From the IMG/VR virus record IMGVR_UViG_3300042892_004373, positions 1 through 64,000 of that record: a DNA stretch of 64,000 nucleotides. The stretch is one strand, 5' to 3'. This document shows, piece by piece, positions 1 through 8,155 of the stretch. A program made the position numbers and the translations under genes. Numbering within the stretch: the first letter of the stretch is position 1; each line of letters begins with the position of its first letter. The stretch comes from a virus. The notes under the pieces were generated by a model. That model ran no database searches. It worked only from the letters and a program-made list of their open reading frames with translations, and was not told the origin of the DNA.

Positions 1-239
1 ATGTTGTTGGTTTAACTGCCGATGTTGCTGGTTTAACTGCATCTGTTATGGTTTTAGAAGATGATGTTGTTGGTTTAACTGCCGATGTTGCTGGTTTAAC
101 TGCATCTGTTATTGATTTACAAAACGCATTTAGTAATATAGACGGAAGTTTTAACTTCTTATTATTAGTTGGTGGAGTTACACAATCTGGAACATTTAGT
201 TTTAATAATGGTATTTTAGCTACTTATAGTTTAGTATAA
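1..239 (+). CDS. C-terminal end of a repeat-containing structural (probably tail-fibre) protein, partial
   Basis: The reading frame is already open at the left edge, so only the last 79 residues are visible. It starts with two nearly identical copies of a repeat of about 19 residues (core VVGLTADVAGLTASV), also almost identical at DNA level around 1-57 and 58-114. The repeat has regular hydrophobic spacing that could form a coiled coil or a beta-helical shaft. A short beta-rich C-terminus follows and ends just before a strong terminator. This resembles shaft-plus-tip ends of phage fibres, but no family is recognised. The first in-frame ATG at 48 is internal and not the start. Confidence 0.6.
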   Translation, partial: VVGLTADVAGLTASVMVLEDDVVGLTADVAGLTASVIDLQNAFSNIDGSFNFLLLVGGVTQSGTFSFNNGILATYSLV

Positions 240-260
240 TTTTAAAAAAATTAAAAAATA

Positions 261-292
261 AAAAAGAGACTTATTTAAGTCTCTTTTTTTTT
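261..292. terminator. Bidirectional intrinsic terminator
   Basis: A 10-bp stem (AAGAGACTTA with TAAGTCTCTT) is flanked by A-runs and T-runs. It separates the rightward structural gene from the leftward RNase H operon. Confidence 0.85.
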
Positions 293-695
293 ATTTGTAA
301 CCAAAGTCAGCTTCATTCTCACCCCATTTACCGGTTTCCCATTTGTGAACTAGTTTAAAATAACCAGGTAGTTTAGAAAGATGATTCTCTGCTCTATTCA
401 TTAGGTCTATTGAACGTTCAGTTCTAACATTAGAAACTAATGTTGATTTTGACTTCTTATTTCTAACCCAAGCAATTGCTGTTTGACTATCTGAATAAAC
501 ATGTGTATATCCATTTTTAATTGCATAATCAATAGCATGAACTAATCCTATAAACTCGGCGATGTTATTAGTTGAATCTCCAATATTTACATTGAAGAGT
601 TCCTTACCTGTTGCTAAATCTACTGCTTTGTATCCAGCTGGTCCTGGATTACCGCGAGAACTACCATCTACACATATTCCTGATGTTGGTTTCAT
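291..695 (-). CDS. Ribonuclease HI-like protein
   Basis: The 134-residue protein has the RNase H fold. The first acidic residue lies in CVDGSSRGNPGPAG, the second in NNIAEFIGL, the third in VYSDSQTA, and the last in the C-terminal NEADFG. All four carboxylates of the two-metal site are therefore present. Length matches short phage and Bacteroidota RNase HI proteins. RNase HI cleaves RNA in RNA:DNA hybrids, for example primers during phage replication. It is the last gene of a leftward unit starting near 2431, with 1 bp between its start and the end of the preceding gene. Confidence 0.88.
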   Translation of the reverse strand: MKPTSGICVDGSSRGNPGPAGYKAVDLATGKELFNVNIGDSTNNIAEFIGLVHAIDYAIKNGYTHVYSDSQTAIAWVRNKKSKSTLVSNVRTERSIDLMNRAENHLSKLPGYFKLVHKWETGKWGENEADFGYK

Positions 696-696
696 A

Positions 697-1059
697 TTAG
701 TTTTCTTCGTTTTTTAAGATTTCGTTAAGTTTCTTGTCTCTTATATATTCTAAAGTTGCTTCTTTAAATCTTGTCTCGGTAAATTCATATGGTTCAGCAT
801 GTGAAACTGAATCCCAATCTGGAGAATCCCAAGAAGAGTATGAACCTTCTAAAAGAACATACATATTACACTCAATAAAGTGTAACGCGATTGTCCATTC
901 ATTACCGTCACCATAGTGTTGGTCGTAAACTGTTGGTACTTGTTTGTGTAGTCCAGCATGGTATTTACCTTCTACTTCACCATTATAGATTTCATAAAAA
1001 AAGTTTGTATCGTTTGCATTAACCTTTTCAATAATTTGTTCTCTTGTAAAAATTCCCAT
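697..1059 (-). CDS. Unknown protein with C-terminal RDKK tail
   Basis: The 120-residue acidic protein is not recognised. The middle is rich in aromatic and acidic residues. Its C-terminus (YIRDKKLNEILKNEEN) belongs to the recurring tail described in the findings (R-D-x-K-L-x-x-I-L-K). It sits in the leftward unit whose upstream signal is the TATCTTTG promoter at 2449-2456, 4 bp from the upstream gene. An early accessory role is inferred from that context only. Confidence 0.7.
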   Translation of the reverse strand: MGIFTREQIIEKVNANDTNFFYEIYNGEVEGKYHAGLHKQVPTVYDQHYGDGNEWTIALHFIECNMYVLLEGSYSSWDSPDWDSVSHAEPYEFTETRFKEATLEYIRDKKLNEILKNEEN

Positions 1060-1063
1060 TGTT

Positions 1064-1777
1064 TTAATTTTTTATTGTTTTATATTGTTTGTAAAATTTT
1101 GAATTTGTTGCATTCCAGTAATAATTATTCCAATTTTCAATAATAAAGTCTGCTAACCAAACTGGATGTAATCTTGTTACTAAATTTTGTTGTGCCATAT
1201 TATAAGCAGCCTTTACTGGTAAAGATCCTAATCTTTCCATTGCAATTACAAATGCTTCTTCGTAAAGAACTTCTTTTCTTTCATCTTCTGTTAAATCATA
1301 GAACTTTTCTGGACTTGGATTTAGATCATTTACAATCATTTTCAGATAAGTTGGTGTTGGATTTAACATCTTATGTAAATCATCATGATTTACTTTTCGT
1401 TTAACTCTATCATCAAAAAACTTACCTGGTTTAACCTCAAAGTCGGTTCTATTTTGTACTCCGTGAACATTTACCCAGTGTTCTCTTAACTGAGTAAGAA
1501 AAGATGGTATTACTTTACAACCTTTCATTTGTAGAAATCTAATATCAGACATAGTTTTCTTCCAATTGATGTCATAAATTGCATGACTTACTTTTAAAGT
1601 ATAAATCTCATCTGCGGTCATTTCTCTATCAGGTGTATTCGGAATAAAGTAATACTCTTCTTTACCTACAATAGACTTTTTTAACTTAGTTATATCATTG
1701 GTAACCCAATCAATATCTTTAGGTTCTCTAAAGTCACTAAATAATTTTTTGATAAGGTGTGATCCAAATAAATACAT
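1064..1777 (-). CDS. Putative nucleotidyltransferase-fold protein
   Basis: This 237-residue protein opens with YLFGSHLIKK and then DIDWVT, which resembles the GS...DxD signature of minimal nucleotidyltransferases. The match is weak because the spacing is unusual and a third carboxylate is not obvious. The remainder is helical with no known domain. Its ATG shares one base with the stop codon of the upstream gene (TAATG), so the two are probably translationally coupled. Confidence 0.55.
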   Translation of the reverse strand: MYLFGSHLIKKLFSDFREPKDIDWVTNDITKLKKSIVGKEEYYFIPNTPDREMTADEIYTLKVSHAIYDINWKKTMSDIRFLQMKGCKVIPSFLTQLREHWVNVHGVQNRTDFEVKPGKFFDDRVKRKVNHDDLHKMLNPTPTYLKMIVNDLNPSPEKFYDLTEDERKEVLYEEAFVIAMERLGSLPVKAAYNMAQQNLVTRLHPVWLADFIIENWNNYYWNATNSKFYKQYKTIKN

Positions 1778-2142
1778 TATATTATGTTTGTTGTTATTCC
1801 AGATGTTGGAATATAATTAGTTCTAATTTGTTCTAAAGTCATAAAATAAAGTTCTTCATAAACTTCTTTTACGTTTCCACGATTGATTTCTTTTATTAAA
1901 GATAAGAATTCGGTGTAAGGAAGTAAGAATTTTTTATGACGGGGAATATCAAACGTATCTAAGATAGTAATAATCATTTCATATTTCATCTTCATATCAG
2001 CAGTTTGTAATAGGTATGAGATTCTATCATCAGAAGAATTTTCTAAAACTTGTTTAGTATCTTCAAACGTCTCACCTCTTTTCCAATCTCTGTGTAGATT
2101 GATAATTTGATCTAATTCTTTCTGTCTATTTACGTTTAACAT
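1777..2142 (-). CDS. Unknown helical protein
   Basis: This 121-residue, mostly helical and charged protein has no motif I recognise. It lies in a tight leftward unit, 4 bp after the PH-like gene and overlapping the next gene by one base. Coupling suggests a shared role with the nucleotidyltransferase-like protein, but the function is unknown. Confidence 0.65.
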   Translation of the reverse strand: MLNVNRQKELDQIINLHRDWKRGETFEDTKQVLENSSDDRISYLLQTADMKMKYEMIITILDTFDIPRHKKFLLPYTEFLSLIKEINRGNVKEVYEELYFMTLEQIRTNYIPTSGITTNII

Positions 2143-2146
2143 ATAT

Positions 2147-2431
2147 TTATATTTTACCTAAAATTGCTTGTTTCATTTCTCTAACTTCATCTTTAGTAAA
2201 TCCATTAGTTGTGATATTTCCTTCACCAGTTGTTTCAATAGTAATTGTTGAAAATCCAATCATAGGACAATCAATATTTACAGATGAAATCTTTGAAAAA
2301 GGAATTGTTTTTTCTTTGGCACTAAATAGTCCAGGTTGTGTAATTGTTACTGCAGATTCACTAATCGTTAGTTTGTGTGGAAAAACTTTACTTACTCCTG
2401 AGGCAAGTTTTGATGCTTGATATACTTTCAT
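2147..2431 (-). CDS. Bacterial PH-like domain protein
   Basis: The 94-residue protein alternates hydrophobic and polar residues in a series of beta strands and ends in an amphipathic helix (DEVREMKQAILG). The order resembles bacterial PH or YokE-like small domains, where the segment PFSKISSVNID precedes the central strands. It is the first gene of the unit and is preceded by a TATCTTTG box 18 bp upstream of the ATG. The function is unknown; a membrane or protein-binding module is an inference. Confidence 0.6.
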   Translation of the reverse strand: MKVYQASKLASGVSKVFPHKLTISESAVTITQPGLFSAKEKTIPFSKISSVNIDCPMIGFSTITIETTGEGNITTNGFTKDEVREMKQAILGKI

Positions 2432-2448
2432 ATTATATTTATTTTTTA

Positions 2449-2456
2449 CAAAGATA
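2449..2456 (-). promoter_or_regulatory. Bacteroidota-type promoter -7 box
   Basis: TATCTTTG on the minus strand fits the Bacteroidota consensus TAnnTTTG. It lies between the mqo stop and the start at 2431, so it can drive the unit 2431 to 291. Confidence 0.6.
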
Positions 2457-2459
2457 CTA

Positions 2460-3917
2460 TTATTTTTTTAAATTCAAAACTTCTGAGGTACTTTTTCTTA
2501 CCTCATTACACAAATATTCATTATCATTTAAAGATTTTCCGTAAGAAGGAATTATTTCTTTTAACTTTTCTATCCAATCTTCATTTTTAAAACATTTCTC
2601 AATTAAGTCTAACATAATTGAAGTTGCGGTTGATGCACCTGGAGAAGCTCCTAATAAACCAGCTATTGTTCCATCTGCAGATGTAATGACTTCTGTACCA
2701 AATTCTAATACACCGTGTCCCTCTACATCCTTTTTAATTACTTGAACTCTTTGACCAGCGGTTTCTAAAACCCAATCTTTTGATTTTGCGGTTGGTACAT
2801 ATTCTCTTAGTGCATTCATTCTATCGTCTCCAGATTGACGAACTTGGTCAATTAGATACTTTGTTAGTGGAATGTTTTTTAAGCCAGCACCGATCATTGG
2901 AATGATGTTATTTAATCTAATTGATGTAAATAAGTCCCAATAAGAACCATTTTTAAGAAACTTTGTTGAGAATCCAGCATAAGGTCCAAATAATAACTCT
3001 TTTTTACCATTTATAATACGACTATCTATATGAGGAACAGACATTGGTGGTGCACCAACTCCTGCTTTACCATATACTTTAACGTGATGTTGTTCAATAA
3101 CTTCTCTATTAGTACAACGTAGCCATTGACCACTAACTGGAAATCCACCATAACCTTCAATTTCTGGAATACCAGATTTTTCTAATAGTGGAAGTGAACC
3201 ACCACCGGCACCAATAAATACAAAGTCGGTTGTTATTTTTCTTTTTTCGTTAGTAGATAAGTCTTTAACTTTAATGACCCATTTACCTTCTTTATTTTTT
3301 AACTTTTTTACTTCATGATTAAAGTGTAATTCAACACCATCTTGTGATTTAAGATAATCAAACATACTTCTTGTTAAGTTACCAAAGTTTACGTCAGTTC
3401 CCATTTCCATAAAAGTTGCGGCAACTTTTTGAGTTTCTTTACGACCATTCATAATAAGTGGTGCCCAAGATTTGATTGTATCAAAATCTTCGGTGTATTT
3501 CATATCTTTAAATAAAGTATTTGATTTTAAAGTGTTGTATCTTGTTTTTAGATAATTTACATTATCTTGATCCCATACAAAACTCATGTGTGGACTCTGT
3601 CTAATAAAGTATTCTGGTTTTATAATTAAGTTATTCTTAACTAAGAAAGACCAAAATTGTTTTGATACTTCAAATTGTTCAGCAATTTGAATTGCTTTAT
3701 TTGGATTTATTGAACCATCTGTTTTTTGTGGAGTATAGTTTAATTCACAAAATGCAGAGTGACCAGTACCAGCATTATTCCAAGCATCAGAGCTTTCTGC
3801 GGCGGCAGAGTCTAATCTTTCAAAGATTTGTATATTTAATTCTGGATCTAATTGTTTAAGGATTGTTCCTAAGGTGGCACTCATAATTCCGGCACCGATA
3901 AGAGTTATATTTGTCAT
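2460..3917 (-). CDS. mqo: Malate:quinone oxidoreductase
   Basis: The 485-residue protein matches full-length Mqo. It starts with the FAD-binding Rossmann motif LIGAGIMSATLG and continues with the family segment AWNNAGTGHSAFCELNYTP. It also has GAGGGSLPLLEKSGI, and a C-terminal block LLGASPGASTATSIML near the FAD site. Mqo is a peripheral membrane FAD enzyme that oxidises malate to oxaloacetate and passes electrons to quinone. The gene stands alone with its own TAacTTTG box at 3941-3948. In a phage it would be an auxiliary metabolic gene feeding the respiratory chain and the TCA cycle. No truncation is seen. Confidence 0.93.
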   Translation of the reverse strand: MTNITLIGAGIMSATLGTILKQLDPELNIQIFERLDSAAAESSDAWNNAGTGHSAFCELNYTPQKTDGSINPNKAIQIAEQFEVSKQFWSFLVKNNLIIKPEYFIRQSPHMSFVWDQDNVNYLKTRYNTLKSNTLFKDMKYTEDFDTIKSWAPLIMNGRKETQKVAATFMEMGTDVNFGNLTRSMFDYLKSQDGVELHFNHEVKKLKNKEGKWVIKVKDLSTNEKRKITTDFVFIGAGGGSLPLLEKSGIPEIEGYGGFPVSGQWLRCTNREVIEQHHVKVYGKAGVGAPPMSVPHIDSRIINGKKELLFGPYAGFSTKFLKNGSYWDLFTSIRLNNIIPMIGAGLKNIPLTKYLIDQVRQSGDDRMNALREYVPTAKSKDWVLETAGQRVQVIKKDVEGHGVLEFGTEVITSADGTIAGLLGASPGASTATSIMLDLIEKCFKNEDWIEKLKEIIPSYGKSLNDNEYLCNEVRKSTSEVLNLKK

Positions 3918-3940
3918 ACCTATTATATCAAATTATAGTA

Positions 3941-3948
3941 CAAAGTTA
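3941..3948 (-). promoter_or_regulatory. Promoter -7 box for mqo
   Basis: TAACTTTG on the minus strand, 23 bp upstream of the mqo start, fits TAnnTTTG. Confidence 0.5.
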
Positions 3949-3998
3949 CGAAAATAATCGGAAATACAGACTTAATTAACTTATAAAATAAAATAATT

Positions 3999-4007
3999 TT
4001 ATATATA
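3999..4007 (+). promoter_or_regulatory. TAATATATA-type element of a tagged gene (variant TTATATATA)
   Basis: The 9-mer ends exactly 4 nt before the ATG of the tagged flavoprotein, the spacing seen at most tagged genes. Confidence 0.55.
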
Positions 4008-4011
4008 AGTT

Positions 4012-5172
4012 ATGAGATGGATAAAATTATTTGAACGTTTTAATAGTTTAGAAAATATTGTATTGATTGGTGGTGGAATTTCATCACTATATACTGCTTA
4101 TTTAATTAAGAAAAAATTTCCTGGAGTAAAATATACAATAATTGAAAAGGATTCAAAATGTGGTGGTAGAGTAAATATGTCTAAGATAGATGATGTATAT
4201 ATTCCAACTGGTGCACAATTTACCAGAGTTGATAAAGATCTTATTTTAAAAAAACTATTAAAAGATCTTAATATCAAATTAGATACCTATACATTGGATA
4301 TGGATTATACATTTAAAAAGAATGATATTGATGAGATGATTAAAAAACTTAATAGAAATATTAATAAATTTGATAGAAGTAAAATTACATTTAAACAATT
4401 TGCAAGTGAAGTTTTGAATCAAGATTATAATAAGTTTATTGATATGATGGGTTATAGTGACTTTGAGAATGCTGATATTGAGGATACTATGTATAATTAT
4501 GGTTTAAATGATAATATACCTGGTTATAAAGTTGCAAATGTTCCTTGGAACATAGTTATAGAGAGATTAATTGAAGAAATAGGTAGTGATAATATAATTC
4601 TTAACACTGAGGTTAATTCAATTAAAAAAGAAGGTCAATCTTTCTTGATTAATTCAAAAATTAAATGTGATGGTATTATCATAGGTGTTACTATAAATCA
4701 ATTAAGAAAGTTATTAGATAATCCAATATATAAACAAATAGAATCTCAAAATTTCTTAAAAACATTTGCAAAGTCAAATGATCTAAATATAGATAAATAT
4801 ACTATAGTTGACTCACCTTTGAGAAAAATTGTACCAATAAAGGATAATATTTTTACAATTACATTTGCTGATAATAAAGACGCTAGAGATTTAAAAGATA
4901 AAGATAAAGATTACTTCGAAAATATACTATCTAAACAATTTAATGAAGATATAAAATTAAGTAGTCTTAAAAAGTTTTTTTGGGAAGAAGGAACACATTA
5001 CTTTAAACCACTTTTAAGTAAATGGAAGTCAAGATCCGAATTCATTAATGACGCACAACATCCTAAGGATAATATTTGGGTAATAGGTGAAGTAGTTGCG
5101 GAGAAACAAGGTTGGGTTGAAGGAGCATTATCATCCGTTGAAAAGATAAGTTTATTTAAAAAACTAAACTAA
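4012..5172 (+). CDS. Tagged FAD-dependent amine oxidase-like protein
   Basis: The protein begins with the tag MRWIKLFERF, which lies outside the enzyme fold. The fold starts at about residue 15 with IVLIGGGISSLYTAYL (FAD Rossmann motif), then IIEKDSKCGGRV, the GG signature of the flavin-containing amine oxidase and NAD(P)-binding-8 group. The C-terminus has WVIGEVVAEKQGWVEGALSSVE, the usual second FAD contact. At 386 residues it is slightly short for the family. The substrate is unknown; protoporphyrinogen oxidase-like or desaturase-like relatives are possible. The tag suggests packaging or targeting of an intact flavoenzyme. Confidence 0.78.
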   Translation: MRWIKLFERFNSLENIVLIGGGISSLYTAYLIKKKFPGVKYTIIEKDSKCGGRVNMSKIDDVYIPTGAQFTRVDKDLILKKLLKDLNIKLDTYTLDMDYTFKKNDIDEMIKKLNRNINKFDRSKITFKQFASEVLNQDYNKFIDMMGYSDFENADIEDTMYNYGLNDNIPGYKVANVPWNIVIERLIEEIGSDNIILNTEVNSIKKEGQSFLINSKIKCDGIIIGVTINQLRKLLDNPIYKQIESQNFLKTFAKSNDLNIDKYTIVDSPLRKIVPIKDNIFTITFADNKDARDLKDKDKDYFENILSKQFNEDIKLSSLKKFFWEEGTHYFKPLLSKWKSRSEFINDAQHPKDNIWVIGEVVAEKQGWVEGALSSVEKISLFKKLN

Positions 5173-5205
5173 TTTTTATAGTTTTAAAACCAAAGATATA
5201 TTCTA

Positions 5206-5214
5206 CAATATATA
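5206..5214 (+). promoter_or_regulatory. TAATATATA-type element (variant CAATATATA)
   Basis: The element ends 4 nt before the ATG at 5219, the same spacing as at tagged genes. Confidence 0.4.
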
Positions 5215-5218
5215 GTTT

Positions 5219-5449
5219 ATGAAAGATAAATTAGTTAAAATTTTTAGAAAACTAACATTCGTTTTTATTGGTTTATCAATAATTGAAGTTTTGTTGGGTT
5301 TATATACTGAGAAATATATGGAAGATTATTCTGGAAGTTTCTTCTCTGATGAATTGCCGTATATCTTTCTAGTAACTGTTTTACTTTCATTTTTTTCTAA
5401 CTTGACAATTGTTATTGTCGAATACTTTACAAGAGATGAAAATATTTAG
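5219..5449 (+). CDS. Small membrane protein with two predicted TM helices
   Basis: The 76-residue protein has hydrophobic segments at about residues 10-28 and 48-68, separated by an acidic loop. No family is recognised. It stops with TAG, which shows that TAG is a normal stop here. Its last 14 bases overlap the start of the next gene. Confidence 0.65.
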   Translation: MKDKLVKIFRKLTFVFIGLSIIEVLLGLYTEKYMEDYSGSFFSDELPYIFLVTVLLSFFSNLTIVIVEYFTRDENI

Positions 5450-5702
5450 TAAATTAAGAAAATTATTTTTTGGAGAAACATATCAAGAAATACTTGATCG
5501 AAAATACGGTGGTTCAATTCCTACTAATATGTTTGTAAATGATAGAGAGTTAAGTAAGGCGGGAGAAAAAAGAACTTATAAGATTACAATTACTAATACA
5601 CCTACTAGTACCGGTGCATCTTTATATAATGCTTTTTATCCACATTCTTTAAACAAACATATTTTTAGAAAAAGAAAAATTTATAAATTATTTTCAATTT
5701 AA
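5436..5702 (+). CDS. Small basic protein of unknown function
   Basis: I chose the ATG at 5436 (MKIFSKLRKLFFGE) because it overlaps the preceding stop region, as in coupled phage genes; a longer frame from 5409 is less likely. The 88-residue product is basic at both ends and ends in FRKRKIYKLFSI, a weak look-alike of the RDKK tail. No family is recognised. Confidence 0.55.
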   Translation: MKIFSKLRKLFFGETYQEILDRKYGGSIPTNMFVNDRELSKAGEKRTYKITITNTPTSTGASLYNAFYPHSLNKHIFRKRKIYKLFSI

Positions 5703-5707
5703 TTTTA

Positions 5708-5715
5708 TATCTTTG
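5708..5715 (+). promoter_or_regulatory. Promoter -7 box
   Basis: TATCTTTG lies 15 bp before the ATG at 5731. It explains why the downstream ATG, rather than the TTG at 5713, is the likely start. Confidence 0.6.
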
Positions 5716-5730
5716 TTAAAATATTTACAA

Positions 5731-6219
5731 ATGACACAAAAACAAATTTTCTTAAAAAATATAGTAGATTCAACAACGAGTATTGATTTAGATCAATCTG
5801 TTAGTGTAGAAACACTTGATGCATTTCATTTTAATAATAGAGCAATAAATGAAAGATCCACTAAGTTTGAATATATCTTAAAGAATTCGGATACAAAGTA
5901 TTATTTTATGATTACTTTTTATATAGTAAATAAAACTAATTTTTTTGGAAGTGATAAAAGTCAATTTTATTTAAAAGTTGAAACCAGAGTAAGTACACAG
6001 TACTCATCTTCTAACTTTTTAGGTACAGACTTCATTACTAATGAAACAGGTGATGTTGACCTATTAAAAAGAATGTTTAACTTTTTAAATTTGCGAATTG
6101 AAGAGAAACGATTTAAAAAAGAGGAAGATTTATACTTAGCTAAAAATAAGGAATTAGTTAAATTTATAGATAAAAGTTTAACTCGTGATGAGAAGTTAAA
6201 AGATTTGCTACAAAAATAA
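5731..6219 (+). CDS. Unknown protein with C-terminal RDKK-type tail
   Basis: The 162-residue protein (MTQKQIFLKN start) has alternating beta-type segments in the middle and a charged helical C-terminus ending SLTRDEKLKDLLQK, one of the recurring tails. An alternative TTG start lies inside the promoter box and is disfavoured. The function is unknown. The TAnnTTTG promoter fits the pattern of tailed genes. Confidence 0.68.
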   Translation: MTQKQIFLKNIVDSTTSIDLDQSVSVETLDAFHFNNRAINERSTKFEYILKNSDTKYYFMITFYIVNKTNFFGSDKSQFYLKVETRVSTQYSSSNFLGTDFITNETGDVDLLKRMFNFLNLRIEEKRFKKEEDLYLAKNKELVKFIDKSLTRDEKLKDLLQK

Positions 6220-6231
6220 AAGAGATAAAAA

Positions 6232-6240
6232 TAATATATA
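6232..6240 (+). promoter_or_regulatory. TAATATATA element, 4 nt before ATG
   Basis: An exact TAATATATA copy ends 4 nt before the start of the tagged TOPRIM gene. Confidence 0.6.
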
Positions 6241-6244
6241 CTTA

Positions 6245-6847
6245 ATGAGGTATTTATTTTTATTTGAAGATTTTAATCCAGGTGATGATATGACATCACA
6301 CCTAAGAGATAGAGGTATTGATCCTTCTAAAACTAGATATATTCTAGATGAAGAGTCGGGTGATACTTTTTTCTTTTTATATAATTTATCAGGACAAATG
6401 GTAGGTTATCAAAAGTATAACCCAAATTATGCTAAGAAAGGACAGAATAGTAAGACACTTGGAGATCCAAGAAAAACTAAATACTACAATTGGGTTGGTG
6501 AAGAACCAGAAGGAAAGAAAATTGCTGTATGGGGATTAGAATCATTAAAGATGTCTGATAAATACTTATTTATTACAGAAGGAATTTTTGATATAGCCAG
6601 AGCTCACGAAGTAGGTTATCCCGGAGTAGCTGTTCTTTGTAATGATCCAAATCCACAATTAGGTTATTGGCTTAAAACTTTACCACAAACTAAGATTGTT
6701 ATTTATGATAATGATAAAGCTGGTGAGAAACTAATCAAACTTGGTGATTATGCATTCTCAGTTGATAGCGGTAAAGACCTTAATGACTTAACACCAGAAG
6801 AAGCTAAATTATTTTTAGATGGGATAATACAAGCAATAGAAAACTAA
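6245..6847 (+). CDS. Tagged TOPRIM-domain protein, DnaG-type primase-like
   Basis: The 200-residue protein carries the tag MRYLFLFEDF, then a region that resembles the linker before TOPRIM domains in DnaG and phage primases. Motifs are LFITEGIFDIARA (conserved Glu of TOPRIM) and IVIYDNDKAG (DxD). No zinc-binding domain or helicase domain is present, so this is not a complete primase. Such single-TOPRIM proteins may bind or nick nucleic acid. The tag and the TAATATATA element place it with the putative late set. Confidence 0.75.
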   Translation: MRYLFLFEDFNPGDDMTSHLRDRGIDPSKTRYILDEESGDTFFFLYNLSGQMVGYQKYNPNYAKKGQNSKTLGDPRKTKYYNWVGEEPEGKKIAVWGLESLKMSDKYLFITEGIFDIARAHEVGYPGVAVLCNDPNPQLGYWLKTLPQTKIVIYDNDKAGEKLIKLGDYAFSVDSGKDLNDLTPEEAKLFLDGIIQAIEN

Positions 6848-6870
6848 TTTTATAACTTTTATATAATAGT

Positions 6871-7266
6871 ATGGAGAAGAAACCCGATGCTGTTGTTTGG
6901 ACTAAAGAAAATGGTTATGATGCTAAATTTAGATCATATCCGACCTCTGTTAGTGCACCATCTTTTGATTTACCTGATATACCAAAGATAAAAAATCTTG
7001 CTGCCAAAAAGATGTATGATGTTTTTGATAGAGAACGATTAGAGCTTTTAGAAAAAGCAGAAAAGTTATATGGTGAATATAATATGTCTATAATGGTATG
7101 GGAGTCTAAGATTTCTTTTGAACCAATTATAGGTGGTGAGTATCACTTATATGATTTTGATGGTGTGAAGACTTTATCACTAATTGCACCAAATGAGTGG
7201 AATAAAGGTAAATATTTTATAGGTAGTTTTGTTTTGAACCATGATAATAAATGGATTAAGAAATAA
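6871..7266 (+). CDS. DUF2452 family protein
   Basis: The 131-residue protein matches the Bacteroidota family DUF2452. Matching segments are KPDAVVWTKENGYDAKF at the N-terminus, a central coiled segment, and SFEPIIGGEYHLY followed by LSLIAPNEW. The family has no known function and is normally chromosomal in flavobacteria, so this is a likely host-derived gene. It follows the TOPRIM gene on the same strand with a 23-bp gap. Confidence 0.78.
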   Translation: MEKKPDAVVWTKENGYDAKFRSYPTSVSAPSFDLPDIPKIKNLAAKKMYDVFDRERLELLEKAEKLYGEYNMSIMVWESKISFEPIIGGEYHLYDFDGVKTLSLIAPNEWNKGKYFIGSFVLNHDNKWIKK

Positions 7267-7297
7267 CTTTTTTATTTTTTTTAATATAAAAATTACT

Positions 7298-7753
7298 ATG
7301 AGAATAATTATCGCACTAATACTTCTATTATTTCTAGGATGTTCTTCTGATTCAGAGGTTATTCCACCTATTATGCCATATACTTATTCTACTAATGAGA
7401 TTGGTCTTATTGATTTAATAAATAATTATAGAAATAATCAGGGTTTATCTACATTAGAAACGAATCAACATATTGGATATTTATGTTTTACACATAATCA
7501 ATATATGATTGATACTGGAGTTTTAGGACATCAAAATTTTGAATCAAGGATAAATAATTTAAAACTAACTATGGATGCTACTTATATTTCTGAATTAGTT
7601 GCAAAGAATTATTCTACTAATCAATCGGTTTTAAACGCATTTTTAAATGATGTTTCTTGTAAAAAAATACTTGATAACGATAGGAATAAAATTGGAATCT
7701 CAATTACAGAATCATTGGGTAAGAAATACTATACACTTATACTTATAAAGTAA
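7298..7753 (+). CDS. CAP/SCP-domain lipoprotein (copy 1)
   Basis: I chose the ATG at 7298, which gives a lipoprotein signal MRIIIALILLLFLGC with a lipobox ending at Cys15. The mature part resembles the CAP (cysteine-rich secretory, PR-1-like) fold: LIDLINNYRNNQGLSTLETN, then H residues in THNQYMIDTG and GHQNFESR, and YTLILIK at the end. A paralogue lies at 39658-40128. The family acts outside the inner membrane; here the role is unknown, possibly surface modification of the infected cell. Confidence 0.72.
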   Translation: MRIIIALILLLFLGCSSDSEVIPPIMPYTYSTNEIGLIDLINNYRNNQGLSTLETNQHIGYLCFTHNQYMIDTGVLGHQNFESRINNLKLTMDATYISELVAKNYSTNQSVLNAFLNDVSCKKILDNDRNKIGISITESLGKKYYTLILIK

Positions 7754-7780
7754 AATCCACTCAATGAGTGGATTTTTTTA
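7752..7780. terminator. Bidirectional terminator between convergent genes
   Basis: The stem AATCCACTCA with TGAGTGGATT is followed by a T-run. It ends the CAP lipoprotein gene and the leftward HAD gene. Confidence 0.85.
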
Positions 7781-8155
7781 TAATATATTACTTTCTATTA
7801 AGAGTTTTTCCATTTTAACCCAGTCTATGTAAGGATTTGTTGAATAACTCCAGTTGTGTATCAAAGGACAACCAATTGCAGTATCATCTATAATTAGATC
7901 TGCGTGTGATTTAGGAGAGTTAGTCCAAGATCTCTGAGTTGGATTACTATTTATTCCATAAAGTGGAATATCATTTTCTTTAAACCAAGTAACTGCTTCT
8001 AAAAGGTGTGAATTCTCACCTCTCATTGTAAATAAAATTAGTTGATGTCCCTTTTCAACCAATTTTTTTAATACAGGTACTGCACCTATGTCTTTACCAA
8101 CTAGTGGATAAGAATGTGTTACGACGGATCCGTCAAAATCTATATTTATAATCAT
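7778..8155 (-). CDS. HAD-like phosphatase (BT0820-like phage family)
   Basis: The 125-residue protein starts with NIDFDGSVVTHSYP, the HAD motif I aspartate pair. LILFTMRG is motif II, and HADLIIDDTAIG near the C-terminus carries the motif IV acidic residues. It has no large cap, like the small HAD proteins common in Bacteroidota phages. The substrate is unknown; nucleotide or small sugar phosphates are usual guesses. It overlaps the upstream membrane-protein gene by 4 bp. Confidence 0.72.
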   Translation of the reverse strand: MIINIDFDGSVVTHSYPLVGKDIGAVPVLKKLVEKGHQLILFTMRGENSHLLEAVTWFKENDIPLYGINSNPTQRSWTNSPKSHADLIIDDTAIGCPLIHNWSYSTNPYIDWVKMEKLLIESNIL

